NCBI GenBank assembly: GCA_025345505.1
Contig: JANVCC010000270.1
Location: 7,767,426-7,831,425 of the forward strand
Direction of reading: 5' to 3'
DNA: 64,000 bases
From: Todiramphus chloris collaris
Lineage: Eukaryota; Chordata; Aves; Coraciiformes; Alcedinidae
In this document: positions 49,521 through 62,795 of the stretch, piece after piece
How the letters are laid out: every line of letters starts with the position of its first letter
How positions within the stretch are numbered: position 1 is the stretch's first letter
Translations under genes and position numbers: made by a program
The notes under the pieces: generated by a model
What the model was told of the DNA's origin: nothing
Database searches by the model: none
The model's input: only the letters and a program-made list of their open reading frames with translations

Positions 49521-52500
49521 ACATGGCAAAGCATTCTGGTTCCCCATATACTGTAAGGGGAGAGCTGAGGAGTGCTTTCTAGCCTGCCTCATCAGATGGA
49601 CATGTTGGTGGCTTTCAATCTGATTGTTAATTCTTCTTTATTCTTGTGTGGTTTTGTATTGGCCTCATACCTCTTTCTTGTAGTTACACATAGCAACTAC
49701 AGTATATTTTTATATTACGCAGGAGTGTTCCTTTAGCACAGACATGAAATAAAACAAAACACATAAAGTGGGGGAAAAAAGGAGGGAAAAAAAAAAAGCA
49801 AAGAAAGAAGCTTGCAATGGTAGTACTTGGGTCTAAAGAAGTGGGAGAAAGCAAGTTGCAATTACTGCTTTTGGCTCCAGCAGTGCAGTTCTTTTTGTTG
49901 CTTTGGGTTTTTTTATTGTTTTTTTTAATTCTTCTCCACATTATGTTTATTCATTTATTACAATTCACTGAATGGATTAAATATAAAACTAATCCAGATT
50001 TTTGAAGACATTGTGTTGTATCTAAACACAACTTTTGTTGTTGTTCAATTTCTGGGAAACGTTTTTTTTCCTTGGTGTCGGTATTTCCTGAGGAAAGGGT
50101 TACGCGGGGTGAGGACAGAACACTTGGGATGGAAGAAGTAGAGCATCTAATAGCATGGAGTGGATTTGTGCAGTTCCTTCATGGCAGCATCCACATAGTG
50201 ATAAGCAACAACTTCCCTTTATCTAAGGAACATCACGTGTATTCCAGGAGTACTGTTCCACATGGCCCCATCTGGGAGTTTGTTACAGAACAGAATTACC
50301 TTCCCTCTGATAAGAATCTTCGCTTGAGGAGTTATTTTGGAAAAAGGCCACCTGCTAGGGAAAAAAAATAATATTAAAAAAGCATGATTCAGAGAGTAAT
50401 GCTTTGATTACTGTTCTCTAAGGAGGATGGATGAGGAAGCAAGAGTCCAAGGAGCTGTCCCTGGAACATGTTTTAGAACAATTCGTTAGGGTTGACTGTA
50501 ATGTCACGCAGAGGCTTGTTATGTGAGATACACTAGTCAGTTGGCTCCCAGTGAATGAAGCAGGTCTCCTTCACCAGCTGTGGTTCTGGAAGAGTGCATG
50601 AGTAGTGGAGAGAGAGATTCCTTCCTGGTACAAGCGTCATCAGTGCTTGGTGGTGTCTAGTGAGACTGGCATAATGGAGTGGGATAGAAGTGCACGGGGA
50701 GGAAGCTGGTGAGATGTCATCATGTGTTTGCTGAAACGGAACACACAGGGTTCAAACTGAGATGTTTTTACAGTAGTAGTTCAGTAGCTAATTCATGAGT
50801 GCCTCAAAAAAAAGACAATAGCAGAGAGATGACATCTTATCAGTCAGATATTAGTCATACCTTCTACAAAATCCCTGATCCCATGGAACATAGAGTTCCA
50901 TGTAATATAAGATTTCAGTCCAAGAAACACTAAACTTTGAGTCAACTCCCTAATTTTTACATGATTTTAAAAACTGCTTTGATTCCCCAATTGCTTATAC
51001 AAGTATAAATCAGGAGTAACTTTTGGAGTGACTGCATTCCAGAGGAAGGTCTGCAAATGAAATAAATCCTCTGCTGGAGACCTGGGTGGAGGAGGACAGC
51101 TATCCTTTGTTAAGAGCTGTGTTTGGAAGTGTGCAGAAGATAAGATACACCAGCTGTGTTAAAACAAGCCATTCCCATCTCATGCATATACCCTGCAATT
51201 CTACTTTTTAATTCCTAGGCAATCACACTGCTGGAATCTTATTCAGCCATTGAGTAAAATATATGTTTGTCTTGCAATTATGTAAATAAGGTAAGTGGTT
51301 AAGATTTAGACCTAGAATAATAATGTTAACATCGTTGTCCCTTCAATAAACAGCAAGATTTGGATGTAACATTTGGGGTTTTTGGTTTTTTTCCTGTGTT
51401 TGCTCAATTCTACAGAAATACACAGACTGACACAGAAGTGATGTGGTATTCTTATTGTATTTAAACAATATGTAGGCAGGGTAACTCCTACTGTCATTTA
51501 CATGTGTTTGAAGGAAAGCCCTGTTTCATCAATGGGAATGTGTCAGAATTTGGTAATAAAGCATGCTGTGCAATATATTTAAACACAGTCCAAATTAATT
51601 AAAGTGTAGTGGACGTGAAAGATACATACTCAATGTGACATTTCAAATAGGGAGAAAATATGATAATGAGCTATTTCCATGTGTTGCCATCCTTCTGGTT
51701 AAATAATACTTCTGTTTTCAATGAAGCCACTGAGCAATAACATTCATTTTTGGAGTTCCACAGTGGTTAGAGCTGATTGTATACAGGCTGTAATCATTAT
51801 CCTAATTCTGCCCAGGAAACCCTCTCTCCCCACCATGGAGAAATTTGGAATAAAAAGTCTCGTTCCAGGAAAAAGAATTTCCAAATAATCCTGGGCAGCA
51901 GATCAAAATACGAGCTCCAAATCCGTTCCTTTTTCTTAATAAGAATCAGCACTTCGAAAAATGCTGCTTCGCAAGGAAATAATTGCATTAGTCAGCCTCT
52001 TGGCACTGGTGGGGGCTGGAGCCTGCTCTTAAAAGGAGACCCAGCCTTACCCTGCAGTGCATCTGAGTCCCCCAAAGATGCAAATAGCCCCAAGACCCTT
52101 TATTCACAGGGACGTTTGTTCACTGCTGGAATTCCCATAGCTCTGGTGTTGTAAACGTCTCTGTTCTCAAAGGCAGAAAACTAAAACATGGGGCAACAGG
52201 ACAGAGAGGGATCTGGAGACATAGTCTGACTGTACTGATGACTGAGGCAGCCTCGGGTAAGACAGACATCATCTTGTGTCCTGAAGAGTAGAAGCCAAAG
52301 GAGGAGCTAGAGATAAGAGATGACTATTTCCATGCTGTCCTTGGCTCTGGTGACACAGATTGTCAAGGGTTGGTAATATGTAATTACTTCCTTGGCCCTT
52401 TTTAGGTTTGTTCTTTGGATTATAGTGCTTATGATTGGGTAAACTCCAATGTTTAGGGCTTGACAAGCACTAACAAGATTCTGCAACATTGCTTTGCTCT

Positions 52501-53120
52501 AGGCTGGAGAGATGTTGCATTTAGTCCAGAGACTAAGCCTATGTGCCTTTCACTTGAGGGATTTTTTAGAACCACGCTAAAATATTTGTTTCTACTAGGC
52601 CTCTAATGATCTGATTTTCAACAGTCAAAAGGCTGTACATCGTTGGTGAAGGATGAAAGGCAAGCAGTGTGCATTATTGGATATTAAAGTGTGATGCCAG
52701 AGTCTTGATCTACGGGAATAGAAACAAGTTTTGCCTAGCACTGAGACTGTAAATCCTCCGAGGAACCATGCAAGCTGGCCACCAGCCCTGAATTCACTAG
52801 GAGGTAGGTGTTGAAGTACTTTTGACATGCTTAAGTTGTCCTTATGTCATTTGAACTTGTCCATTTCAGCCCTCCATCCCATCACCAACAGAACTATTTC
52901 TTTCATAGCTGCCCTTTAATTAGACAAATAATCTGTACCGGTTTTAAGTAACGTAGTAGACCCCATAGTGGAAACTGTTATTGCTGTGGAACAGAATGAA
53001 CAATTTACCTCTTTTGTTCAAAGACTTAAGAAGAAAGGTACCTATTTTCTAAAGTTCAGGGAGACTAATTTATTTCTAAGGCGGTTGAATGAGCCAGTAA
53101 CAAAGCTAGCGTTTTGCTAG
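49521..53120. other. Non-genic unique sequence
   Basis: An A/G-rich simple tract lies at 49769-49812. The interval 50.37-51.31 kb has no frame of 60 codons or more. A consensus donor-like AAG-GTAAGT lies near 51291, but every frame upstream of it has stops. No repeat family is recognised. Confidence 0.5.
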
Positions 53121-53350
53121 GGAAGGTTTAGGTTGGATATTAGGAGAAATTTCTTCACTAAAAGGGTTGTGAAGCCCTGAAATAGACTGCCAAGAGAAGT
53201 GGCAGAGTCACCATTCCTAAAGGTATTTAAAGGACTTGGAGATGTGATGTTGAGGGACACGGTTTAGCAGTGACCTGGCAGTGCTGGGGTATTGGTTGAA
53301 CTCAATGATCTTCATGGTGTCTTCCAACCAAAATGATTCTGTGATTCTAT
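53121..53350 (+). mobile_element. CR1 LINE, 3' fragment (230 bp)
   Basis: It begins at GGTTTAGGTTGGATATTAGG, continues AGAAATTTCTTCACTAAAAG, then the GGGACACGGTTTAGCAGTG block, GGTTGAACTCAATGATCTT, CTTCCAACC, and ends in a GATTCTGTGATTCTAT repeat. It is the same subfamily type as the 26.5-kb copy. It is 5'-truncated and diverged. Confidence 0.95.
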
Positions 53351-56300
53351 CTTCTATCACCAAGGAAGGGTCAGTGGCATCACAGCTGCCAGTGCGTGAT
53401 GTTTATGGCATTGAAGGAGGAGAGAGCTTAGTGTACTGGTCAGAAATTTTCCACCAAAATGTTTTGTCTTAGAGGAAGATTCCCCTTTGTTTTAAAAGGG
53501 ATTGGAGTTCTGTGTGAGAGAGACTTCATCCTCGTATTCAGAGTGCAGCCAGCGTGAGAAGGGCATGTGTGTACCTGTCCTTCCCTGTACTTGGCCTGTA
53601 AAGCTGAGTTTTAGGTGCTGCACACTCAAGTATTTCCCTTTGCTCACTGCAGATCAGACATTGATAATTAACTCCAGCATCTTCTGGATGATTATTGTAG
53701 TGAACAGGAGCTATGCTGTCTCAGGCTGAATAAGGACAGTTGTCCCTCTGGCTTTGCTAGTTGGGAGATATCTGTTCTTTACCAAATGGTGGATAGGAAA
53801 AAAATTGTGAAACTTTAAAATATATTAAGGAGTATGGAGAAAACCAGACTTTCTTGTGATCACTGTCAGAGGGATGGTGGGAGTTGATTGTCTGAACAGC
53901 AAGAAGAGAAGATAGTGGGCTGGAAGGCAAAAACAAGAAAGCTGTTTGATGCAGTGAAGGAGGGAAGGCTGGTAGAACGATGCATGGAGAGAACAGTGTG
54001 TGAGAGTGGGAATAACACATTGGGCAGCAACACTGATCTGAGGGAAGCACACAAGTGCCAGCTCTACAGACCAACAACTCAGACAAAATAGAGAAGCTGG
54101 TCCAGGATCAGTTCAGGCAGAAGCAGCCAAGTTCACTTGCGTTATGCTTGCAGGCTGTGGCAGAACAGCACTGAATGGAGTATGGCCTGTGAGAGCTCGG
54201 AGGGCAGCTCTTGGTACAAACCTGTGCAAGGGACAAGGACTGGGGCAGGGCTGCGAGGTTCAGAACAGGGGAGTGTTGAAGAGGGGTGTGAGGCCATCAG
54301 TTAATCTGGAGCATCCTGCACATCAGGTAAGCTATAGAGACTGTTCAACAGACTGTTGAACTTTCTTACACGTAAAAGTGTAAAATGGTCAGGAAATAAA
54401 TCTAATTGGGAAGGGAATGGGAATGAAAATGAAATAGCAGATGACCTCTGGTAAGTAGGGGAGCGAGAGGATGAGGTATCTAGAGAGCAGGCAGAAAGGA
54501 GACAGAAGGAGGGGGATTGCCTTTCTAATTATGGGTATCTGTAACTTTCCTGAGATATAATGGGCAGAGGATGACTAACAAATGGCTGAGTCACAGAAAC
54601 CGTGTGACTGAGAGTCTAAATTCAGCTGCTGAGGGGCTTGAGTATTCACATGAAAATTGGATATTTTCCTCTAATACTATTCTGGTATGGGTGATCCTAA
54701 AGCTCCTAAGGCAAAAAAACCCAAACTTTCCAACTGCTTTTTGGAAACATCTAGCTCAGTAAATGGGTCAATATTCATGCTGGCAGGCAAGTTTATTACC
54801 TGATTTCTTCCATTCATGATGGAAAAAGCTACTTTTGGCCAACTAGACAATTGTTTGCCTGTTTTCTACCCATGGAGCCATTTGCAGAAAACTTTATTTT
54901 AATGTTGTTTGAGCCTTCACTGGAGCAGTTCAGTGAATGATGTTGCGTAGTCAGAACAATGCTCTGCCAGTCTTTGTAAGCCAATTTATTACCATTAACC
55001 ATCTACTACTTATAGAATTTTCAAGTACTTGATGCTTCAGGAAACAAGCAGAACATGTGGCCTCTGTTTCAAGGTGCTGACTGTTGGAAGTCTTTGTTTC
55101 TTGTTTCGTTAATGCTTGCATTAATTGACAGTCCCACCAGAAGAAGTGACCGACTCCTGCCACTTGCCCTCTTCCTCCCATGTGACCTATATCGGGGAAC
55201 TGCTGTTGGGTAGAATTATCTGTTGTCCTGGTCACCAGCTGATGAATCAGGTATGATCATGGTTGTCTGAAGTATTTCAAGATAGTATGTTTAGGGAAAA
55301 GATACAAATGTGGAATACCTCCCACCCCCCAAGAACGGGATAATTTATTTTCCTGATAGCAATTACTGAAGAAATGCAGGCTGATGGAAACCAGGATTAA
55401 TGTTCCTCCCCAGCTGAGCTGGAGTTTCTGTGTGCACAGCAGGGAGATCTGGGCAGCAGTGGGCTTTTGTGGGTAGTGCAGATTAATGAAGCTTACCTTC
55501 TTCTGACTTGGCAATCTGTGGTTTACATGAGAAAAGTGTGTTGACCCACTTCTCCCTTACCTTTTTGTCACGGGGAAAGGGCAATAAAACAAGCAAGCTG
55601 GCTACTGAGGACAAATCTAGAGTAAGCAAGCTTTTAGCCTAAGGTCTCAGACATTAGTCCCGTGCAAATCCGTGATAAATCAGTGCGACCTGGCTCATGA
55701 AGCTGCCTAGGAAATCACCAGCTGAAACCATGATTTTTAAAAGTACACAACTAACCCTCTCTTCGTAAAGAAACACTCCTGACCTCCCCCTTCAATGGCA
55801 TTTTTCACAGCAGGAGCTGGACTTTTTCCCCAAGGTTTCCCTGAAAGTTCCATATGGATAGAAGGGAATCAAGGAGTTACCCGACTCCTAACCCATCCTT
55901 AGTCCTCTTCTGTCCCTTCATCATAGTAGCCAGAGGGTCTCAGCAGCTGATGCTGTTCTGAAGCAGCGAGGAGGGGGTGGATCTGATCTTGTTTCCTTGT
56001 GAAAAGTGCCGCTGTCACAATTCCCTGGATGGCACGCGGAGCTCTGGGCTCTGCCGGCACAACCGCTCGTTTCAAACATCTCTGTGTAATCAAGAGTGAA
56101 GTAAATGTCAGAGATTCGATGTTCTAGATCAGCAGTTTCCAACACTGAGACATCTTAATCAAGCAATTAGGTGCCTTTTCTGTTGTCGTTGTTGTTGTTT
56201 TGGGTTTGTTTTGTTATTGTTTGCTGTTTTCCACCCTGGAGAAGGGAACAGATTTGCCGCTTTGCTCCGATGACTGCTAGCAGCAGTGTTTGTTGTTAAC

Positions 56301-56922
56301 AGAGACATTTACACCTAACCACCAGTTGGCAGGTGTTAACACTTTGTTACTTGCTATTCCCACATGCTGAGGATTGTGGGAAAGCTGTCAAGCTCTCCGT
56401 CTTGTGTAATGCTTGGCTTCTACAATACCAACAACAACAAGAAGCTCTGAAGGAATTGAAGTGCCAGCAATGGAAACAGCAGGACAGATCCTTGAGGCCG
56501 CCTGGTTTCGATGGGAGGTAATAGGAGGCTTTGTGGAAAGCCTGAGGTGTTTCCTTACCTTGGTTCGAGAGAGGATAGATGGAGGTCAAGTGCTGCTTTT
56601 TTAACTGGTGATATGGTCTGGGCTTTAAGAGGAACCAAGGATGTGCTGTGTGCACCTGAACGTTTCCAGTCTGCCTCTGTACTTGGTTGTATTCGGGGGA
56701 AAAAAGGTATGAGTATGGCATACAGTCTGAGAAAATAGCACAGAAAGGGGATGGGAATGCTTTGATTTGTTTGGGAGTGAGTGGCAAGCAAGAGAAGGAG
56801 AATTTCTATTAGTACAACCCATCTGGAGAGCTCAGATGTGGTTGGGGGGTGGTGTGGAGAAAAAAAACAACAACAAGAAAACACAAAAACCACCAAAAAA
56901 ACCCCTCTGTGAACTACAGGAA
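53351..56922. other. Non-genic unique sequence
   Basis: No gene is recognised. A small CpG-richer patch lies at about 55980-56075. GTT-rich simple sequence lies at 56181-56220 and an A/C-rich tract at 56862-56907. The minus frames at 56.35-56.98 kb include these tracts and are not credible genes. Confidence 0.5.
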
Positions 56923-56945
56923 ATATATATATATATATATATATA
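56923..56945. repeat. (AT)n microsatellite, about 11 units
   Basis: An uninterrupted AT dinucleotide run of about 23 bp. It lies just downstream of an A/C-rich tract at 56862-56907. Confidence 0.93.
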
Positions 56946-59318
56946 AGCTTGTTTCTCTTTTGCTTGCTGTCATCCACATGCTCACACGTATTCTGCCTTT
57001 GTAGTCACAAGGTCACAGTTTTATAGTCAAGTGATTGATTTATTACTAATGAAGTGAGGTTTGATTGATTTTATTTTGTTGGTTTGTTTTTTTTCTGTTT
57101 ACATGAAGACAGTAGAGGAGGAGGAGCAGGAGGAACAAGGCAGCTGCAGATTCAGGCACAGAGCAGAAACTCCCTAGAGTAAGGGGCCAAAAGAGTGCAG
57201 TGCCTTACATCAGCGATCAGTTTATTTTGCTCTTTTTAATAGGGCTGCACGGCATAATTGCACCCCTTCCCCTGAAACAGCGACATGCTGAGCATTTCTT
57301 TACCCTGCAGAATTATGTCCTCAGTGAGGAGGGATTTCATGTGTTTGTTTTTTGATGGGAGTACTTCAGATGACAGGGACAGGATAGGAGTGATGATGGA
57401 TTTTCTTGTATGTAGGCTATGGCTGGGCCACCCTTTGAGCGTGGTTCCAAGTTTGGAGTCATTCTCTAGGTCATCTGATGTCCAAACTGAACACTAGGTT
57501 TGAGTCAGCTTTACAATGTGGTAGGAAAGAAAGTTATCCTTGCACTATGAACAGGCTGGGTTCAGGATAGGGCATTCTTTGAGATACACCCATGCTGGCT
57601 TGAACCTGCCAAGGGCCGTCCTGTCAAACCTCAGGAAATGTCCCCTGACAGATGGGTTGGCCAAGTTCATTCCTGGAAAGGTTCCTACTGCACGACAAGA
57701 AGCCCTGTGGGATTTGGAGGTGGTTGAGCAGCAGGTTGCTAACAATATGGTTGCACAGTCAGGATTTAGTGGCCTGCCCCCAGGTCTGTGTTACACAAGG
57801 CAGTGTCGACATAGCCTTGAAGTCTCTGAATTTAAGTTGATTTTAATTCCACGGGACAGGTTTGAGATTAGTCAAAAGTTAGGGGCTTAATGAAGGACTC
57901 ACTGGATGAAATCCCCTGGGCTGTGTTTTGCATTGGGTGGGATCCCCGTGGGCTCTTCTGACTTCACAGGTCTATGAACCACTGCAGTAAGCAGGTGGTT
58001 TTTTTTGTTAACAGAGTGAGCATTATTTTCTTGACATGAAAATCATCCCTGTACCTGTGCATCGCTTAAAAAAGCCTTCTTGCTTACAGAGCCACCTTCT
58101 GCAAGCTGGTTCTGAAAGATCTGCCTGCTAAACTTGGGTGTGTGGAGGAGGTACTGGCTTGCATACATCTGCATGGTGGATTTCCCAACTTCAGACTTCT
58201 CTGAGAAAATTATCTGCTCTTGCTTGCCCACAGGAAACAAATGAGGGAAGTCACTAATATTGTTAAAATTAGTATGTGGAATAAATATTCACAAACGCTG
58301 CGTTTAAGCATGATCCTGAATTTGTTCCTGTGCCTGTTAAGTGATGTTTGTGTCTTTTGAAAACCCTACACAGAAGACTCTTGTAGCTTTGGGAAGACAC
58401 AGTGAAAGTGAGAGGAGGGAAGACCAGTCATGTCATGAATGGGACTCAGAAAGTGGGTTTGACTTCTGCCACACACCCTCTGATGACTTAATTTGTGCGC
58501 TGCTTGTTTTTTTTTTTAAGTGGGGATGTGCAGTGTGATAGATTTTGGCAGGGCTTGAGAAGCATGTGCTGAATGCTTTTCAGGTGCTCAGGTGAAAAGC
58601 AGATGAATTAACGCAATGAAATTGTAGGTTTGCTTTGAGGGTACGGCTACAGGCTGACAAAAGACAAAGTTAACAGGCAATAAGGAAGTTCTCCTCTGGG
58701 ACTGGAAGTCCACCCTCCACCTGAAGAGCAGACATAGCTGTGAGCACAGTCTTGTCTACTGCAGCACTGAGCAAAGTGGGTCATCCCGTTGACTTGATAG
58801 TTAATGCCATCTCACTTTCCAGCGCAACAGGTTGGGAAAGATGCTTGCAGTCCTCTCTGTGTTCCTGTGTTTGGGGGGGGTTGAGATCTTTCTGAAACAT
58901 GTCAGCAGCTTTGATGTGATCCTATGATCTCAATCTGCAGTTGCTGTTTTCTGCTTGGCACTGTGGAGGTGCCTCAAGGTCTACAGCGAGGACTTGGATA
59001 TAGGTGGATTGGGGCATAGGCATACGTGGGAGGCAGTTCCTCCTTCATGGGCTGGTGTCTGGAGGGTGTGGATCCTGCAGGCATGAGGCTTATCACTTAA
59101 GCTACTTGATTGTATGAATATCTGAAGGACTAGAGCTAAGCTTCATGGCTTCTCAGCACCTTAGCTGCCCTAGTTTGAGTCGAGTTATCAGCATTTTGAA
59201 AGGGGATCTTTTAATTTGGATTATTTGATCTTCATAAGCAAAACAAGGAAGGAAAGATTTCCTGAATTCCTGTCAGGATTTCTGTTCTTTTTTCCCCTCT
59301 TCTTTATAAACTTCATTT
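56946..59318. other. Non-genic unique sequence
   Basis: The 116-codon plus frame at 57540-57890 has no recognised domain. There is a T11 run at 58507-58517 and a G8 run at 58873-58880. I recognise no repeat family. Confidence 0.5.
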
Positions 59319-59390
59319 TATTCTCTCTCTCCTCTTTTTTTTTTTTCCCCCCCTTTTTTTTTTTTGTGCTTTCTTTTTCCCACCCCACCC
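59319..59390 (+). repeat. Long polypyrimidine tract
   Basis: About 70 bp almost wholly of C and T, including T12, C7 and T12 runs, then CCACCCCACCC followed by AG. It looks like an extreme splice-acceptor tract, but no open or recognisable exon follows, so it is treated as simple sequence. Confidence 0.8.
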
Positions 59391-62068
59391 AGACTTAAAC
59401 AGTGCCGGGAAATTCTGTACTTACCCAGCTGTGCTGTCTGAGGAAAGCCAAGTTGGTTTTTTTCCATGCATCAAAATCATAATAGTTTGAAATGACTTAG
59501 TAATTTGTTGAGTTTCCCAGAGAGAAGACATCAGATACTTAACTGATATGCTCCTTGTTCTTAGCCAAAAGGCCAAACAAAGGTTAGGGCAAGTGCATGC
59601 ACAAGACTTCTTTATCCAAGTCCTTGAGGATTTCCCATTAGCTAAGTCAGAGTTCCCCCCCCCCCCTTTTTTTTGTTTCAAGGAAAATTAATTAACATGG
59701 ATCAAGTAAACCAGGTTAATTTATTTTAATTGCAGCCCTCTTTCTGGTGCAAACTGTGGACAGAGAAGCTGTAGCTGGTTACTCCAATGGTTGTCTTGCC
59801 TGACAAAATACAGCGATCACCTCCAGTTGGGTCATTGCTTGAGAATGTGTATTATGAAATAGTTTTAGACCAAGATGGCCCGTGCATTAGCAACCAGATC
59901 AAATAAATGTTTCCTTGTGTATAACCACTGCTTCTGTGTTGATGACAGATTGCGTTATGCATGTTTCTGTGTCCCTTCACAGCAGTGTGACTTTTTTTCT
60001 TGCTACTTATTAAGCAAAGTCTTAAAACCATGCAGTTCTGTGGGTTAGTACTGTCTTGCTCTGCTAGCAATGGAAAACTGTTTGTTTGGACTGGCAAGAA
60101 GTACTGTTATTTTATTTACTGTGCTTTTTGATGGGTACATTATATGTTCTGGGCCATGACAAGCGATTACACAGTACATAATCCCGCAGCATTCATGAGG
60201 ATTGGCACCCAAATCGGGATGGTGAAACCTGTATCAGTAAAATCATTGTGACCTAGAACTGTTACCCGTGTTTGGAGTTCCCAAAATGCCCGGGCTATGC
60301 TCAGGCAACAAGAAATGGTGCACCAAAATAGAACCCAGCACGAGAAAGCCTCCAGGCTGCAATAATATTTCCTCAGCCACGCTCACTGTTAGGTCCTTCC
60401 TGGCAGAGCTGGACCACGTCCACGGGTCATGTTGACTTTGTCTGGATTGATGGGGTTTCAGCAGCTGTCCCTTGCTGCTTTCAGGAAGTCAGGTTGGGAG
60501 CTGTTAGGTGAAAGCCCTGTAAGTTTAAGAAAGAGTGCCAGTGGCTGGCTGTGAGCAGTGGTGTGATTTGTGTCCTGAAGAATGGTATCCAGCAATATAC
60601 CATGTGGCCATGCCCACGGCTGGCTGTGTCAGAGGACTCCATAGGAAAAAAAGACCAAACGTGGACACTGGGAGCAAATTTGGGGCAATCTAGTTCCCTG
60701 GCTCCTCTGACCCCCTAGAGAGCTCCAGCTCATGTGGTACATAACTTCTGCGTCATTGTCCAGCTGTTGCCTTGTGACCTTGCTGGGATGAGATCCATGT
60801 CCACCCTTGCTAATTGTGGTGGCACAAAAGCTGTCCTCCTTTAATTCACTGTTTGCTGTGTTGTAGCTTTCAGGAAGGTATCGGAGAAGAAGAAATGGAA
60901 AAAGGGTTCTGGATGTCCCTGGAATAGTGAAACCTGCTGGACCTACAACAATGCCTAAGAAATCTCTCCCTTTTCCCTGGGTTTGTTTCTATCTTACCTG
61001 CATTTCACTGCCAGACTGGTGGGGAGCTGGTGTGTGTCTTCTGTTGGGAAACAGTTTTTTTTCAAGCAGCATATCCAAGCTGTGGGACTTGGGGAGTCAT
61101 GGAATGGTCTTCTCTCGTCAAAATGCCAATCCTGGAGTACAAATGTTTTGCAGACCTTTGATTTCATAGTAATGAATTTTGACTAGTTAGAGCCTAGGTG
61201 GGAACTGGTTGGATCCAGGTGGTAACTGGTACAGAGAGCAGAAAGTGAAGAGATAGCAGAAATTGAACAGCAACTTTGCTGCTGCTTCTTCTTTTTTCTT
61301 TTTTCTTTTTTTTTTTTTAATTTTTTTTTTATTTTTTTAACTTGGGAACTTAAAAATTCCAATCTTGCTGCGTTAAACTAAGTCATGCAGAAATGCTCCA
61401 GCTGTTCTTTGCGTTGTGGAAGCCAAATTCAGCATTTTGATGTTTTGGGGTTTTTTTTAATTTTGTTTTTGAGAGACCAGTTGTGAAACTGTTTGATGTG
61501 TTAAGTAATAAAATCTTACCTGTACTATCCTTCCATTTATTTGGATTTTTCTAGCTAGCTTATTTAAGGTGGACTCCTTCCAGCTCATCGTGTGAAATAC
61601 ACCAGGAGGTAAACTGGCCGGCCTTCTTTGCAAACTGGGATGTCCAGTGGCACTGGTGGACTATTAGCCTTTTAGGCTTCCTCTTCTCCTTTGCTGAACA
61701 CTCTGATGGCAGCTGAGCTCACAGGATTTTTGGTCGAAAGTGGTAGAACACATCAACAAATAATTTCTGTGGTATGTTTTCTGTTTTAAAAAGAGCTTTA
61801 TTTGCTGCTACGTGGGGAACCCTTCTCATTCTCCTTCATTTGCAGGAAGACACAATCTTTGATTTAATGCTCTTAGGGAGAAGCCATTGAAATATTTTTT
61901 TTCCAATATTACTGTCTTGGAAAATGTTCTGTTTTTCCTAAAAATTTTCAGATATGAGCTCACTCTGAAATTTAGACAAATCTTCATTTAAACTATGTAA
62001 ATAGAAATATATAAACTATAGATATATGTTTTTTTATATATATATACACACATACATAGTTTACCTTA
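59391..62068. other. Non-genic; simple tracts
   Basis: Contains C12 then T8 at 59655-59674, a T-rich tract with scattered A at 61285-61339, and an AT/AC-rich run at 62015-62058 just before a CR1 tail. No gene is supported. Confidence 0.5.
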
Positions 62069-62122
62069 AAAGGTTGGACTAGATGATCCTCAAGGTCCCT
62101 TCCAACCTGGTAATCTATAATT
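62069..62122 (+). mobile_element. CR1 LINE, minimal 3' fragment
   Basis: Fifty-odd bases match the CR1 3' end: AGGTTGGACTAGATGATCCT, AAGGTCCCTTCCAACC, then a diverged tail (TCTATAAT). It is one of the shortest recognisable copies, inserted next to an AT/AC-rich run. Confidence 0.88.
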
Positions 62123-62523
62123 TATAGCGTTCTAATGAAGACCTCCATCTCTGCTGAACAGAGAGTTCCCTGCCCTCACATCACACTCGGTGTGAGAGAG
62201 AACAGCAGCGCTGTTTGGGAACACTCACCCCATGGCATTAATTCCTAGAGCAGTGGAACTCGGGTCCGTTTTGGGATGCTGATGACATATTTCATTTCAG
62301 AGTTTTGCTTATGACCTTCTGCTTATGCTGTGCTTTCTGGATGCGTGGTTAGGAGAACACTACATGCTGCATGCAGCACCTTGGCCTGAGCAGCTCCAAG
62401 GATTGATTTGGACACTGGGTGGTTTAATGGAGAAGAAAATAACCTGTGTCCATTATCAAACTATGCCGAGTCTTTTCCACGGGTATTGTAATTTCAAAGT
62501 TATTCCTCTTGTTGTTGTTTTAA
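62123..62523. other. Non-genic spacer between two opposed CR1 copies
   Basis: About 400 bp of unique sequence separating a plus-strand CR1 tail from a minus-strand CR1. The plus frame 62325-62606 runs into the second CR1 and is not a gene. Confidence 0.5.
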
Positions 62524-62795
62524 CAGAATCACAGAAGGTTAGGGGTTGGAACGGACCTCCAAAGGTTATTGAGTCCAACCCCTTTGACAGAGCAGGACAA
62601 AACTAGAGCGGATCATGTAGAAATGCATCCAGACAGGTCTTGAAAGTCTGCAGAGAATGAGACTCTACAACCTCTCCTGAGGAGTCTATTCCAATGCTCT
62701 ACAACTCTTACAGTAAAGAAGTTCATCCTCATGTTGAGGTGGAACTTCCTGTACTTGAGCTTGAATCCATTGCCCCTCATCCTAAGTGAAGCTGC
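62524..62795 (-). mobile_element. CR1 LINE, 3' fragment on minus strand (270 bp)
   Basis: The plus strand starts CAGAATCACAGAAGGTTAGG, then GGTTGGAACGGACCTCCAAA, GGTCTTGAAAGTCTGCAGAG, AAGAAGTTCATCCTCATGTT and GTGGAACTTCCTGTACTTGA, the reverse complement of a CR1 3' end reaching into the end of ORF2. It is 5'-truncated. The minus frame 62613-62840 is the CR1 ORF2 remnant: it includes FHLNMRMNFFTV, where the family usually has a similar run, and is not a host gene. Confidence 0.95.

Noticed and set aside
57540..57890. 116-codon plus frame as a possible retroviral or host protein
   Set aside because: No catalytic motif, zinc knuckle or other signature is visible, and its length is within chance.
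59391..59420. Splice acceptor after a very long polypyrimidine tract
   Set aside because: Sequence after the AG has no sustained open frame or consensus donor at a plausible distance.
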